A DNA stretch of 46,064 nucleotides from an uncultured Bacteroidota bacterium (GCA_903829015.1 CAIKOJ010000218.1:1-46064); one strand, 5' to 3'. Numbered from the stretch's first letter, positions 25,597 through 35,055 are shown. Program-made: numbers and translations. Notes: generated from the letters alone by a model not told the origin.

Positions 25597-25821
25597 ATGG
25601 AAAACAATTTCACAGAAGAAGAAGTATTGTCAACAGTCGCTTCAACAGACGAAAACGAAACAATTGAAGTTTCAAACGAAATTGAAGTAGAAGACACTTC
25701 AGTAGAAGACGCTGACGAAAACGAATCAGAAGAGGGTTCAGAAGAAGGATCTGAATCAGAGGAAGAAGGCTTTTCAGAAGAAGAATCTGAAGAGACTACA
25801 GAATCTGAAGACGCTGAATAA
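25597..25821 (+). CDS. Highly acidic 74-residue protein of unknown function
   Basis: A short protein from the ATG at 25597. Of 74 residues, 29 are Glu and 5 are Asp, with many Ser and Thr, and there is no Lys, Arg or His at all, so the net charge is about -34. It starts 'MENNFTEEEVLSTVAS' and continues as a low-complexity 'EEGSEEGSESEEE' tail, so it is probably disordered. No domain is recognised. It is expressed as its own unit, as a strong terminator hairpin follows 24 nt after the stop. Acidic disordered proteins can mimic nucleic acid or bind basic proteins and metals; none of this is shown here. The GAA/GAG-rich codons make its DNA purine-rich. Confidence 0.7.
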   Translation: MENNFTEEEVLSTVASTDENETIEVSNEIEVEDTSVEDADENESEEGSEEGSESEEEGFSEEESEETTESEDAE

Positions 25822-25845
25822 GACTAAGGGGGTAAACAAAACATG

Positions 25846-25880
25846 CAATGGCTCTAATAGAGCCATTGTCTGTTTTATCT
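25846..25880 (+). terminator. Intrinsic terminator after the acidic protein gene
   Basis: CAATGGCTCT (25846-25855) pairs with AGAGCCATTG (25859-25868) around a 3-nt loop, then TCTGTTTTAT follows. The 10-bp perfect stem strongly suggests termination and separates the acidic protein from the RDD gene. Confidence 0.8.
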
Positions 25881-25928
25881 AAATTTGGAATCTCGATATA
25901 TACAGCTAATTTTATTCAAACGAAGTGC

Positions 25929-26420
25929 ATGAATGAAGTTGAAATTTCAATATTTCCTGAAGTAACGGTAGAGTACGCTACTTTTTGGCAGCGGTTTGCA
26001 TCCGCCTTTCTGGACGGAATGGTATTGCTGATTCCCAATATGCTGATTTCTAATTTCCTGATTCCTAATTTGTCGATAAGCAAATCTGTTGGCGCAGACA
26101 GTTTTTATCATGGATTAATTGACAGTCATTTTCTAACTGCGGCTTTCACTCAACAAATGTTGCAAATCGCCCTCTCGTTGTTTTACTTTGCGATTATGGA
26201 ATCAAGTCGTGCTCAGGCTACAATAGGTAAACAGGCATTAGGGCTGAAGGTAACAAGTACAACAGGCGAGCCCATCGCGTTTACAAAGGCACTTGGCCGT
26301 AATGCCGGTAAATTGGTGTCGAAAATCATCTTTTTCATTGGCTATTTCATGATGCTTTGGGACGACAGGAATCAGACCCTCCATGATAGAATGGCGGGTT
26401 CATTAGTGGTAAAAAAATAA
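25929..26420 (+). CDS. RDD-family integral membrane protein
   Basis: A 163-residue inner-membrane protein from the ATG at 25929; the upstream open frame overlaps the terminator, so a longer start is unlikely. It has the RDD pattern: 'YATFWQRFASAFLDGMVLLIPNMLI' with the conserved R-x-x-x-x-x-D in helix 1, a second helix near 75-95, 'TIGKQALGLKVTSTTGEPIAFTKALGRNAGKLVSKI' and a last helix near 135-150. RDD proteins are of uncertain role, with some evidence for ion transport in other organisms. The dnaG gene follows after 88 nt. Confidence 0.88.
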   Translation: MNEVEISIFPEVTVEYATFWQRFASAFLDGMVLLIPNMLISNFLIPNLSISKSVGADSFYHGLIDSHFLTAAFTQQMLQIALSLFYFAIMESSRAQATIGKQALGLKVTSTTGEPIAFTKALGRNAGKLVSKIIFFIGYFMMLWDDRNQTLHDRMAGSLVVKK

Positions 26421-26508
26421 CAACAGGGGTTGAGTTATGTACTTTTTGTGCCATAAATGGGTCTATTATCCATGGGCGAAATTTTAGAAAGAACCTATCT
26501 TCGCACCA

Positions 26509-28449
26509 ATGATCTCCCCCGCCTCCATACAGGAAGTAATGAACCGCGCCGATATAATAGACGTTATCGGGCAGTTTGTGCGGCTGAAAAAACGGGGAAC
26601 CAACTATCTGGCTAATTGTCCTTTTCACAACGAGAAGACACCTTCCTTTAATGTATCGGCAGCCAAGGGTATCTACAAATGTTTCGGATGCGGTAAGGCA
26701 GGCAATGTGGTTACTTTTTTGCAGGAGCATGAAAAGCTAACCTACCCCGAAGCTATCAGGTGGTTGGCAGACCATTACAAAATAACGCTTGAGGAAACAG
26801 AACGATCACCCGAGCAGCAGCAAAAACAACTTACTGAAGAAGGGCTGCGCATTCTCAATGAATTCGCAGCGTCGTGGTTTCATGATACGTTGCTGAACAA
26901 TGAGGAGGGACAACTGATCGGACAATCCTACTTTAAACAGCGCGGATTCAGAAAGGAGATCATTGAGAAATTCAGACTTGGTTATAATCCCGAACATGGC
27001 GATGCATTTTACCACGCTGCCATGACCAAGGGTTACAAAGCAGATATGGTAGAGCGTGCCGGACTGGTGAAGAACCGCAATGGCATGTATCACGATGTGT
27101 ACCGTGGCAGGGTTATCTTCCCTATCCAAAGCATAACCGGGCGTATACTCGGGTTTGGTGCACGCATACTAAAGAGCAATGAGAAGGCGCCCAAGTACAT
27201 CAACACCCCGGAGAACGAGATCTATGTAAAGAGCAAGATACTCTATGGCATGTACCAAAGCCGTCAGGCAATAGGCAAGCTGGATGAATGCCTGTTGGTG
27301 GAAGGCTATACAGATGTCATATCGCTGCACCAGGGCGGTGTGGAGAATGTAGTATCCAGCAGTGGCACTTCGCTTACAGAAGACCAGTTGCGGCTGATAG
27401 GGCAACTGACCAAAAACCTGACCATACTTTACGACGGCGACCCTGCGGGTATTAAAGCCGCACTTCGTGGTCTGGATATGGCATTGTCCCAAAGCTTCAA
27501 TGTGCAGTTGGTACTATTGCCCGAAGGTGAAGACCCGGACAGTTATGTACAGAAATCCGGATCGGAAAAATTCAGGGAGTACATTAAAGAGCACAAGCAA
27601 AATGTGATCAGCTTCCGTTTGCAGGTGGGCTTGGCAGATGCCGGCACCGACCCGGTAAAACGCTCAAAACTGGTGCAGGAAATAGCGGAGAGCATCTCAC
27701 GTATCAATCGGGCAGAGGATTTTTCGCTGCAATCACACTATACCCGTGAGGCTGCCACCAAATTGAATGTTGATGAAGCCGGACTGGTGAACCTCATCAA
27801 CAAGTTCATCCGAGACCGGATTGAAAATGAGCAGAAGCATCAAAGAAGAGAGGAAGTACTACCCCATCCTGAGCAACTCACGGTAGAGCAGGAAAGTGAA
27901 ATAAAACTACCTGACACCGGCGACTTGCAAGAGTGGCAACTGTTGCGGGTACTAATAGAATATGGGCATATGCCGGATGAACAGTTTGGCACTATTGCCA
28001 AACATATTGAAGACCGCATAGACCCGAATATCATTGAAGACCTGGTAGTGCAGAAACTATTCCTGGAGTATTTCGACCACTTTGCGCGGTTTAGCGCCAC
28101 GCCGGAAATCCATTACTTCATCAATCACCCCGATAAAGACACCCGTGATAAGATGGCTTCGCTGCTGCACCCCCGGCAGGATATCAGCACCAAATGGCGT
28201 GAAAAGTATAATATCGAGTCAGTTGTTGGCCCAATGACCTACCTCAATGATGTAGACAGCACCCTGTCTTATTTCGAATTGAAAAAAATACTGGTGATAC
28301 AGGACAATCTGACTACGAAATTAAAAACAGTCACTGACCCTATAGCACTTAAAGTAATGCAGGAGAAGTTCATGGAACTGCGTTTACTGGAACGCGAAAT
28401 ACTGAAGAAGCACGGTACGGTCGTGTTCAAATCTCACAAGTACAAATAA
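26509..28449 (+). CDS. dnaG: DNA primase
   Basis: A 646-residue bacterial primase that lays RNA primers for replication. The N-terminal zinc ribbon is intact (C37, H40, C58, C61, in 'CPFHNEKTPSFN' and 'KCFGCG'). The catalytic core and Toprim domain follow, with 'LVEGYTDV' (E265), 'SSGTSLTE' and 'YDGDPAG' (D309 and D311) for metal binding. The C-terminal helicase-binding region (about 450-646) is poorly conserved, as usual. The ATG at 26509 matches family starts. A near-consensus -7 (TATCTTCG, one mismatch) ends 6 nt before the ATG. Confidence 0.97.
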   Translation: MISPASIQEVMNRADIIDVIGQFVRLKKRGTNYLANCPFHNEKTPSFNVSAAKGIYKCFGCGKAGNVVTFLQEHEKLTYPEAIRWLADHYKITLEETERSPEQQQKQLTEEGLRILNEFAASWFHDTLLNNEEGQLIGQSYFKQRGFRKEIIEKFRLGYNPEHGDAFYHAAMTKGYKADMVERAGLVKNRNGMYHDVYRGRVIFPIQSITGRILGFGARILKSNEKAPKYINTPENEIYVKSKILYGMYQSRQAIGKLDECLLVEGYTDVISLHQGGVENVVSSSGTSLTEDQLRLIGQLTKNLTILYDGDPAGIKAALRGLDMALSQSFNVQLVLLPEGEDPDSYVQKSGSEKFREYIKEHKQNVISFRLQVGLADAGTDPVKRSKLVQEIAESISRINRAEDFSLQSHYTREAATKLNVDEAGLVNLINKFIRDRIENEQKHQRREEVLPHPEQLTVEQESEIKLPDTGDLQEWQLLRVLIEYGHMPDEQFGTIAKHIEDRIDPNIIEDLVVQKLFLEYFDHFARFSATPEIHYFINHPDKDTRDKMASLLHPRQDISTKWREKYNIESVVGPMTYLNDVDSTLSYFELKKILVIQDNLTTKLKTVTDPIALKVMQEKFMELRLLEREILKKHGTVVFKSHKYK

Positions 28450-28473
28450 GTTCTTAGGTCTGGTAACGGACAA

Positions 28474-30252
28474 CTACTCCACAACCGGCACAAAAGGCAT
28501 TGCCATCATAGCATTGCCATTCATTTTCCTCAGATCCTGAAACTTCTGGAACCATTCGTAACCCGAGCCAATTTCTTCCTTAATCGCAGCTTTTACCGCA
28601 ACCTTCGAATCAGTTTTGTTGTTGAATTTCTTAAGAATCATGTTCAGCTTGTCAGTTGGCTCCGGATAGGTAACTACCCTATAATCTTTCAGTTTTGCTA
28701 ATCCTGCCACGCTAGTCACAGCCCTATCTATTCCACCCAGGCCGTCAACAAGTCCTATTGCCAAAGCGTCACTACCGGTCCATACACGGCCCTGAGCAAT
28801 ACTGTCTACATTATCCAGAGTAAGTTTTCTGCCCTCCGATACGTGCCTTTTAAACAGGCTATAAATGGTATCAACCATCGTCTGCATCCGCTGACCTTCT
28901 TCGGCTGTAAGTGGGCGTGTTGCCGTTGGCACATCGGCATACGGTGCATTTTTAACTCCGTCGAAATTCACCCCCATCTTGTTTTTCAGCAACTTATCCA
29001 TGCTGAACATCAGGCTGAACACACCTATACTGCCTGTAATAGTATTAGGCAAAGCAAAAATACTATCTGCCATGCACGAGATATAATAGCCACCAGATGC
29101 TGCATAGTCACCCATAGATACCACGAGATGTTTCTTTTGCTTCAGCAGTACCAGCTCACGAAGAATCACTTCAGATGCCAATGCACTGCCACCCGGAGAA
29201 TTCACCCTGAGTACCACTGCCTTGATCTTATCATCCTTCCTCAGTTTTATGATATCATCACACAGAGTGCGCGATGCAATCTGGTGTTCATCGTCCTGCT
29301 CTCCATCAACTATATTACCCTCGGCATACAATACGGCTATTTTATTCTCACTGGTTCTTTTGTCAATTTTATGCGCACCGGCATAGTCGTTCAATGCTAC
29401 GTACTTCATAGCAGTACTTTCCGGTGTTCCTGTCTTTGCACGCAGGCGCTGTTCTACCTGATCCCAATACAACAAACCGGCAACGAGGTTATACTTCAAT
29501 GCATCCGCCGGAAACACAACACTACCCCTCTGCGCCCATTGGTGAATGGTGTCTTTACTAACATGCGCATATGCTGCAGCACCCTCCAGATACTGATTCC
29601 ATATACCCGACTGAAAAGCCTGGATCTGCAGACGGTTTGGCTCACTCATTTTCTCAGCACGGAATGGCTCAGTAGCACTTTTAAACTTACCGGCATAAAA
29701 TATCTCTGGCTGTAATTCCAGTTTGTCGAGGGTGCCTTTAAAGAATGCAAGTACCGTTGCAAAACCCTTCAGTTCAAAGCCACCTGCCGGATTTAGATAA
29801 ATACTGTCAGCAGGACTGGCCGCGAAATAAGAAGACTGTGTAATATCCTCGCCATAAGCATAAATGAACTTCTTGGAAGTCTTGAAGTCGCGCAGAGCCA
29901 GCTGCAGTTGCTGCAAAGTAGCCCAGCCATTTGGCGATGGACTCATTTTGATCAGTATCCCTTTGATCTTATCATCGGTTTTAGCCTGCTCAAGTGCTCT
30001 TGTTATATCATAAAGGCCGGGAACATAATCATCGCCCGAGCCTAAAACAGCCAGTGAGTTAGCCTGTCCCTGCTCGTGAATACGTTTTCCAAGATCGACC
30101 ACCAGTATGCTACCCTCCAGCTTCTTGGTTTCCTTCTCGGTCATAGAACTGGTAAGCCCGGATATCAAACCCACTATCAGCAGTATGCCAATTACGGACA
30201 ATACAATGATAGAAAGCATGGACGCAAAAAACATCTTGAAAAACTCCTTCAT
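28474..30252 (-). CDS. sppA: Signal peptide peptidase SppA (67 kDa type)
   Basis: A 592-residue membrane-anchored serine/lysine protease that degrades released signal peptides. It has one N-terminal TM (about 7-33) and two tandem peptidase domains. The catalytic Lys189 lies in 'YAGKFKSATEPF' of the first domain and Ser386 in 'YAASGGYYIS' of the second, the split Ser/Lys dyad of long-form SppA. 'VNSPGGSALASE' and 'TGSIGVFSL' are further signatures. It is convergent with dnaG, with 24 nt between the stops, and has its own promoter. Confidence 0.95.
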   Translation of the reverse strand: MKEFFKMFFASMLSIIVLSVIGILLIVGLISGLTSSMTEKETKKLEGSILVVDLGKRIHEQGQANSLAVLGSGDDYVPGLYDITRALEQAKTDDKIKGILIKMSPSPNGWATLQQLQLALRDFKTSKKFIYAYGEDITQSSYFAASPADSIYLNPAGGFELKGFATVLAFFKGTLDKLELQPEIFYAGKFKSATEPFRAEKMSEPNRLQIQAFQSGIWNQYLEGAAAYAHVSKDTIHQWAQRGSVVFPADALKYNLVAGLLYWDQVEQRLRAKTGTPESTAMKYVALNDYAGAHKIDKRTSENKIAVLYAEGNIVDGEQDDEHQIASRTLCDDIIKLRKDDKIKAVVLRVNSPGGSALASEVILRELVLLKQKKHLVVSMGDYAASGGYYISCMADSIFALPNTITGSIGVFSLMFSMDKLLKNKMGVNFDGVKNAPYADVPTATRPLTAEEGQRMQTMVDTIYSLFKRHVSEGRKLTLDNVDSIAQGRVWTGSDALAIGLVDGLGGIDRAVTSVAGLAKLKDYRVVTYPEPTDKLNMILKKFNNKTDSKVAVKAAIKEEIGSGYEWFQKFQDLRKMNGNAMMAMPFVPVVE

Positions 30253-30278
30253 ATACTATGGCTTTTTGTTATGAGTTG

Positions 30279-30286
30279 CAAAGATA
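30279..30286 (-). promoter_or_regulatory. Candidate -7 element of sppA
   Basis: Minus-strand TATCTTTG fits TAnnTTTG exactly, 27 nt before the sppA ATG. The -33 is not clear. Confidence 0.4.
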
Positions 30287-30445
30287 CACTGATGCGATAT
30301 ATTAGTTTGGGGATTTTTAGCGTTAGATTGATAACAAAATGGCGGCACAAGTACGTTTCTAACGATTTTGGACACCCTCCTCTGGGTATCACTAACGTTT
30401 TTAGCATAAATTGCGCCTTATACTGTAGTATCTTTTACTATTTCA

Positions 30446-32041
30446 ATGAGCATAAAGAAAACCTTATTGTACTTTCTTGTCACCTTGGTCGGGATTTCAT
30501 TTTCCTCCCATGCTCAAATAATAACCACAATTGCGGGTGACGGCATAACAAGTCACACGGGCAAAGGAAGGACAGCAACGAATGCCGCATATCACAATGG
30601 TGCTTCCTCGATTGTAGCGGATACAAATAGTGATATTTACTTTTCCGAGGTTTTGGGTAGAGGCATGGGCGATGTATTCACGCCGGTGTCATTAATAATG
30701 GGTCTCCCCTCGGTATGTGTAGGAGCAACGATTTTGATGACGGATACGATAATAGGTGGACGGTGGAGTAGCAGCGATACTTTAATAGCCAAGGTTGATT
30801 CAAATACCGGATTAGTAACAGGTATTAATGCGGGTTCTGCAACGATAACCTATTCTTATGGCAGTCTATTCGATACAGCCACACTTTCCGTCAATTCGCT
30901 TCCCTTCGCGGGCACCATCAAAGGCCCCGATAGTATCTGTGCCTGGGCACCTCATACGTATATTGATACAACACCGGGTGGCTTGTGGGGTGTAGCCAAT
31001 CTAAATGCGTTTGTAGATTCGTTTGGGAAATTTACCGGTACAACCAAAGGCTTCGACTCTTTGTTTTATACTATCAGTAATTCATGTGGCACTGATACTG
31101 CGTTTAAGAAGATTTACATTAAGGCGTATCCTTCTGCCGGCTATATATCAGGTTACAGCAGCGTCTGCCTTGGCGATAGTATTGTTCTCACTGATACTTT
31201 CGGAATAGCACTATGGATCAATGTTAACAATAAAGGCTCCTTCACTCCATTCAATAATGATTCTATATTGTTTCAGTCATTGAAGGTTGGCGCAGATACC
31301 ATTATGGCTGTTAAGTACACTAGCTGTGGGAATGATACCGCCAGAAAAGTGATATTAATAAATGCCCTGCCTAATGCCGGTACTATTTTTGGCTTTAACT
31401 CGGTTTGTGTAGACCAGACCGTTCAGTTTTTTGACACCTTGCCAAACGGAAGATGGTCTGCATTCAACAAAAATGTGTCTTTGGCTGGCAATGTTTACGT
31501 AACCGGAAATATCCCGGGTATAGATACGATCATGTATAAGGTCACGAATTCCTGTGGCGTAGATTCAACTATCTGGCAGGTGACAGTACTCCCCTTACCC
31601 GAAGTGCCCACAATTACCCGAAACAAAAATACGCTCACTGTGCCAACAGGCTACAGTATGTATCAATGGACACAGAATGGAATACCGATTGCCGGAGCTA
31701 CTACAAACAGTTATACTGTAACACAAGTGGGGAGTTATTGGGTGCAAGTAAATAATCAATTTTACTGCATGGCATCATCGCCGCCGCAGACCATCACAAA
31801 TTTCGAGTGCTCACCAGATGATATTAGAGTGTTCCCCAGCCCTGCTTCTACGATGATCTACATAGATTGGTGCCTGCCGGTTAGAGCAAAACTGATGTCT
31901 ATCGATGGCAAAACAGTAGTAGATCTGAAGAATATCAACCAAATAGATATTGGCTATCTGCCAAATGGCATCTATCAGCTTTCATTGTTCGATACGGAAG
32001 GCCAAGAGGTAAAAACCGGCCGAATTACTAAGCTACAGTAG
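30446..32041 (+). CDS. T9SS-exported Ig-like repeat protein with an NHL-like stub
   Basis: A 531-residue paralog in style of the giant protein at 7.3 kb. It has signal peptide MSIKKTLLYFLVTLVGISFSSHAQ, then 'ITTIAGDGITSHTGKG...SSIVADTNSDIYFSE' (about 26-72), which looks like a single NHL repeat with no following copies. Four Ig/BIG2-like units follow (about 80-385, each with a Cys and a G-x-W core such as 'GGRWSSSD' and 'NGRWSAFN'), one Ig-like domain ('YQWTQNGIPIAGATTNSYTV', near 405-440), and a T9SS sorting domain ('DIRVFPSPASTMIYIDW...LPNGIYQLSLFDTEGQEVKTGRITKL'). It is secreted, with unknown function. The absent NHL array may mark an internal deletion. Confidence 0.83.
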   Translation: MSIKKTLLYFLVTLVGISFSSHAQIITTIAGDGITSHTGKGRTATNAAYHNGASSIVADTNSDIYFSEVLGRGMGDVFTPVSLIMGLPSVCVGATILMTDTIIGGRWSSSDTLIAKVDSNTGLVTGINAGSATITYSYGSLFDTATLSVNSLPFAGTIKGPDSICAWAPHTYIDTTPGGLWGVANLNAFVDSFGKFTGTTKGFDSLFYTISNSCGTDTAFKKIYIKAYPSAGYISGYSSVCLGDSIVLTDTFGIALWINVNNKGSFTPFNNDSILFQSLKVGADTIMAVKYTSCGNDTARKVILINALPNAGTIFGFNSVCVDQTVQFFDTLPNGRWSAFNKNVSLAGNVYVTGNIPGIDTIMYKVTNSCGVDSTIWQVTVLPLPEVPTITRNKNTLTVPTGYSMYQWTQNGIPIAGATTNSYTVTQVGSYWVQVNNQFYCMASSPPQTITNFECSPDDIRVFPSPASTMIYIDWCLPVRAKLMSIDGKTVVDLKNINQIDIGYLPNGIYQLSLFDTEGQEVKTGRITKLQ

Positions 32042-32044
32042 CAT

Positions 32045-32060
32045 TTAGGCTACGGCCTAA
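32045..32060 (+). terminator. UACG-loop hairpin after the T9SS protein
   Basis: TTAGGC (32045-32050) and GCCTAA (32055-32060) pair around a TACG loop, a very stable C(UACG)G tetraloop. Only TT follows, so termination is plausible but unproven. Confidence 0.4.
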
Positions 32061-32107
32061 TTACCCTGCCAATAATAAAATTGCTATAAAAGAGCCTGAA
32101 CTCTGCT

Positions 32108-32115
32108 TATTTTTG
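32108..32115 (+). promoter_or_regulatory. Candidate -7 element of folK (leaderless type)
   Basis: TATTTTTG fits TAnnTTTG exactly and ends 8 nt before the folK ATG at 32123, again predicting a leaderless or near-leaderless message. Confidence 0.4.
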
Positions 32116-32122
32116 CGCTCAG

Positions 32123-32626
32123 ATGAATAAAGTATACCTGTTATTGGGCAGCAATGAGGGAAACAGATTAAACTGGATGCAACAGGCCATTGAGCAGCTT
32201 GATTTAAAGTGTGGGAAAATTGTACACCGGTCTGCAGTATACCAAACAGCAGCATGGGGCTTGAATGAGCAGCCTGATTTTTTGAACATGGTCGTATTAC
32301 TGGAAACCAGTTTACAACCGCTCGAATTGCTGAATGATATCCACAAAATTGAGCAACTGTTAGGCAGGCAAAGGGAAGTAAAATGGGGCCAAAGAACATT
32401 GGATATAGATATACTATTGTTTGATGATCAGGTGATTAACCTACCCGAACTCACTATTCCACATGGTTTCATTCAGGAGCGCAGATTTACATTGATCCCA
32501 CTCGCAGAACTTGCCCCCGATTTGCTACACCCTGTGTTTCAAAAAACAATTACAACGCTGTTAAACGAATGCACAGACCCTCTTGAAGTACATTTCTATC
32601 CGCAACAGCAAATCAGCACGCAATAA
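32123..32626 (+). CDS. folK: 2-amino-4-hydroxy-6-hydroxymethyldihydropteridine diphosphokinase
   Basis: A 167-residue HPPK, which transfers pyrophosphate from ATP to 6-hydroxymethyl-dihydropterin in folate synthesis. The hallmarks are all present: 'YLLLGSNEGNRLNWMQQAIEQL' at the start, 'VYQTAAWGLNEQPDFLNMVVLLET' in the middle, and 'WGQRTLDIDILLFDDQVINLPELTIPHGFIQERRFTLIPLAELAPD', which holds the metal-binding Asp pair and ATP-binding residues. It is a single gene, 179 nt before recQ. Confidence 0.96.
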   Translation: MNKVYLLLGSNEGNRLNWMQQAIEQLDLKCGKIVHRSAVYQTAAWGLNEQPDFLNMVVLLETSLQPLELLNDIHKIEQLLGRQREVKWGQRTLDIDILLFDDQVINLPELTIPHGFIQERRFTLIPLAELAPDLLHPVFQKTITTLLNECTDPLEVHFYPQQQISTQ

Positions 32627-32805
32627 GGGTTCCGGGAAAATCATTCAGTTGAAATTAATCAATAATAAATGTGATTTATAACATAGTTCTTGCATTTTTT
32701 GAGAATATTTATTACCTTAACTTCCGTAAATTCGCAGACTGTTAAAAACCTCCTGTCTTTACTCATCGAAGCGATAGAATATAACTTTTTAGTTAAAATT
32801 TGTGT

Positions 32806-35025
32806 ATGGAAGCTGCTAAAGCTAAATCTAAGAAAAATCTCAAAAAGGAATTACAACAATACTTTGGATTTGATAAGTTCAAAGGAGAACAAGAAAAGAT
32901 CATCCAGAGTGTACTTGATGGCAAAGATACATTCGTTATCATGCCTACAGGTGGAGGAAAATCTTTATGTTATCAGTTACCTGCTCTTCTAAGTGATGGT
33001 GTGGCAATAATAGTTTCCCCTCTTATAGCTCTGATGAAAAATCAGGTAGACCTGATACGAGGTTACAGTACCAGCGACAATATCGCTCACTTTTTAAACT
33101 CAACTCTAAGTAAGGTACAACAGAAGAAAGTAAAATCTGACCTGACAGAAGGAAAAACCAAAATGCTATATGTAGCACCGGAAACCCTTACTAAGCAGGA
33201 AAACATAGCATTCTTTTCAGATCTTCCAATTTCTTTTATTGCAGTTGATGAAGCGCATTGTATTTCTGAATGGGGGCACGATTTCCGCCCCGAATACAGG
33301 AAACTCAGGGACATGATCAATATGATCAATCCTGATCTTCCGATTATTGCTTTGACCGCTACAGCTACACCAAAGGTTCAGGATGATATTGTAAAGAACC
33401 TGACACTTCACGAGCCAAATATATTTATCGATTCATTTAACCGCCCTAATCTTTACTACGAAATAGTGCCTAAAGGCTCTAAAGAGCAAACACTTAAAAG
33501 CATAGTAAAGTTCATTAACACCATGAAGGGCAAGAGCGGTATCATATACACGCTCAACCGGAAAACCACTGAAGAACTGGCAAACACGCTACAAGCAAAC
33601 GGAATAACCGCTGTTGCTTACCACGCAGGTCTTGAAGGGCCGTTGCGTTCGCAACGTCAGGATATGTTCCTGATGGAAAAGGTGGATGTCATTGTGGCTA
33701 CTATTGCGTTTGGTATGGGTATCGACAAACCTGATGTTCGTTTTGTGATACACTACAATATCCCAAAATCGCTGGAGAACTATTACCAGGAAACCGGGCG
33801 TGCCGGCAGAGACGGATTGGAGGGTAAATGCCTGCTGTATTATTCGCATAAAGATGTACAGAAGCTGGAACACCTGATGCGCGATAAGCCACTGAGTGAA
33901 CGTGAAATGGGCGGCCAACTGATATCAGAAACGCTTGCTTATGTAGAAAGCGGTGTATGCCGCAGAAAACTGTTGCTGCATTATTTCGGTGAAGAGTATA
34001 AACAGGAAAACTGCGGCCATTGCGATAACTGCCTGAATCCGAAGGAAAAACTGGAAGTGAAGGACAGCGTAAAGATCACATTGGATGCGATTGAAGAACT
34101 GGACGAGCGCTTTGGTATAGACTACGTAGTAAATATCATTCTGGGTAGAGCTAACCCACAGATACAAACTTTCAGGCATGATAAACTAAAATCCTTTGGA
34201 AAAGGTTTGATCATGAAAATGGATTCAAACTTCTGGAACTCTCTTATCCGGCAAATGATGCTGGAAGGTATGATCCGGAAGGATATTGAAGAATATGGCT
34301 TGCTGAAGATCACAGATAAAGGCAAAAAATTCTTAAAGAAGCCTTATTCAATAATGGTTGCGCTCAACCATCAGTATGAAGAAAATGCGGGTGACGACGA
34401 CGAAGTAAGCGGTAGTGGCGGTCCGGCAACCACAGACACTGTTCTGTTTGAAATGCTTAAAGACCTGAGAAAACAGGTGGCCCGTGAAAAAAATCTACCC
34501 CCGTTTGTGATCTTCCTCGAGAACTCACTGGAGGATATGGCTACTAACTACCCTACTTCTTTTGAAGAGCTGGAGAAGATTCAGGGTGTGAGCAAGGGTA
34601 AGACATTACGCTATGGCAAAAAATTCATTGACCTGATATCCAAGTACGTAGAGGAGAATGAAATTGTGAAGCCCGATGATTTCGTAATGAAGAGCGTGGT
34701 GAATAAGAGCGGCATGAAGGTGTTTATCATTCAGAACATTGATAAGAAAATACCACTCGAAACCATAGCAAAAAACAAAGGACTTTCTTTACCAGACTTG
34801 CTGGTAGAAATGGAAACCATTGTTGCTAGCGGCACCCGACTAAATCTGGATTATTGCCTGGAGCAGGAACTGGATGAAGATGAGCAGGAAGACATTTTTG
34901 AGTATTTCAGAAACAGCCAGGATGACAATATGGATAGTGCCTTTGAAGAATTCAAAGATCAGGACGTAAGCATAGAACACCTGAAAATGATGCGCATCAA
35001 GTTCCTGAGCGAATACGCAAACTAG
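32806..35025 (+). CDS. recQ: ATP-dependent DNA helicase RecQ
   Basis: A 739-residue 3'-5' helicase for recombinational repair. I use the ATG at 32806 because the two codons before it begin with a TTG. Walker A 'PTGGGKS' is at 47-53 and the DEAH box 'VDEAHCISEWGHDF' begins at 147. A zinc cluster with C385 and 'CGHCDNC' near 403-409 follows the helicase core, then an RQC winged helix, an HRDC domain ('MLKDLRKQVAREKNLPPFVIF...LEKIQGVSKGKTLRYGKKFI', about 545-620), and a C-terminal helix-turn-helix-like extension ('PLETIAKNKGLSLPDLLVEMETIV') seen in Bacteroidota RecQ. The start is AT-rich compared with the rest. Confidence 0.96.
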   Translation: MEAAKAKSKKNLKKELQQYFGFDKFKGEQEKIIQSVLDGKDTFVIMPTGGGKSLCYQLPALLSDGVAIIVSPLIALMKNQVDLIRGYSTSDNIAHFLNSTLSKVQQKKVKSDLTEGKTKMLYVAPETLTKQENIAFFSDLPISFIAVDEAHCISEWGHDFRPEYRKLRDMINMINPDLPIIALTATATPKVQDDIVKNLTLHEPNIFIDSFNRPNLYYEIVPKGSKEQTLKSIVKFINTMKGKSGIIYTLNRKTTEELANTLQANGITAVAYHAGLEGPLRSQRQDMFLMEKVDVIVATIAFGMGIDKPDVRFVIHYNIPKSLENYYQETGRAGRDGLEGKCLLYYSHKDVQKLEHLMRDKPLSEREMGGQLISETLAYVESGVCRRKLLLHYFGEEYKQENCGHCDNCLNPKEKLEVKDSVKITLDAIEELDERFGIDYVVNIILGRANPQIQTFRHDKLKSFGKGLIMKMDSNFWNSLIRQMMLEGMIRKDIEEYGLLKITDKGKKFLKKPYSIMVALNHQYEENAGDDDEVSGSGGPATTDTVLFEMLKDLRKQVAREKNLPPFVIFLENSLEDMATNYPTSFEELEKIQGVSKGKTLRYGKKFIDLISKYVEENEIVKPDDFVMKSVVNKSGMKVFIIQNIDKKIPLETIAKNKGLSLPDLLVEMETIVASGTRLNLDYCLEQELDEDEQEDIFEYFRNSQDDNMDSAFEEFKDQDVSIEHLKMMRIKFLSEYAN

Positions 35026-35055
35026 GCAAGACTACAATACCGAAAAATAATAAAC

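Noticed and set aside
32045..32060. Riboswitch or attenuator in the region before folK
   Set aside because: Only a short UACG hairpin is present and the folK promoter follows it, leaving no room for a leader structure.
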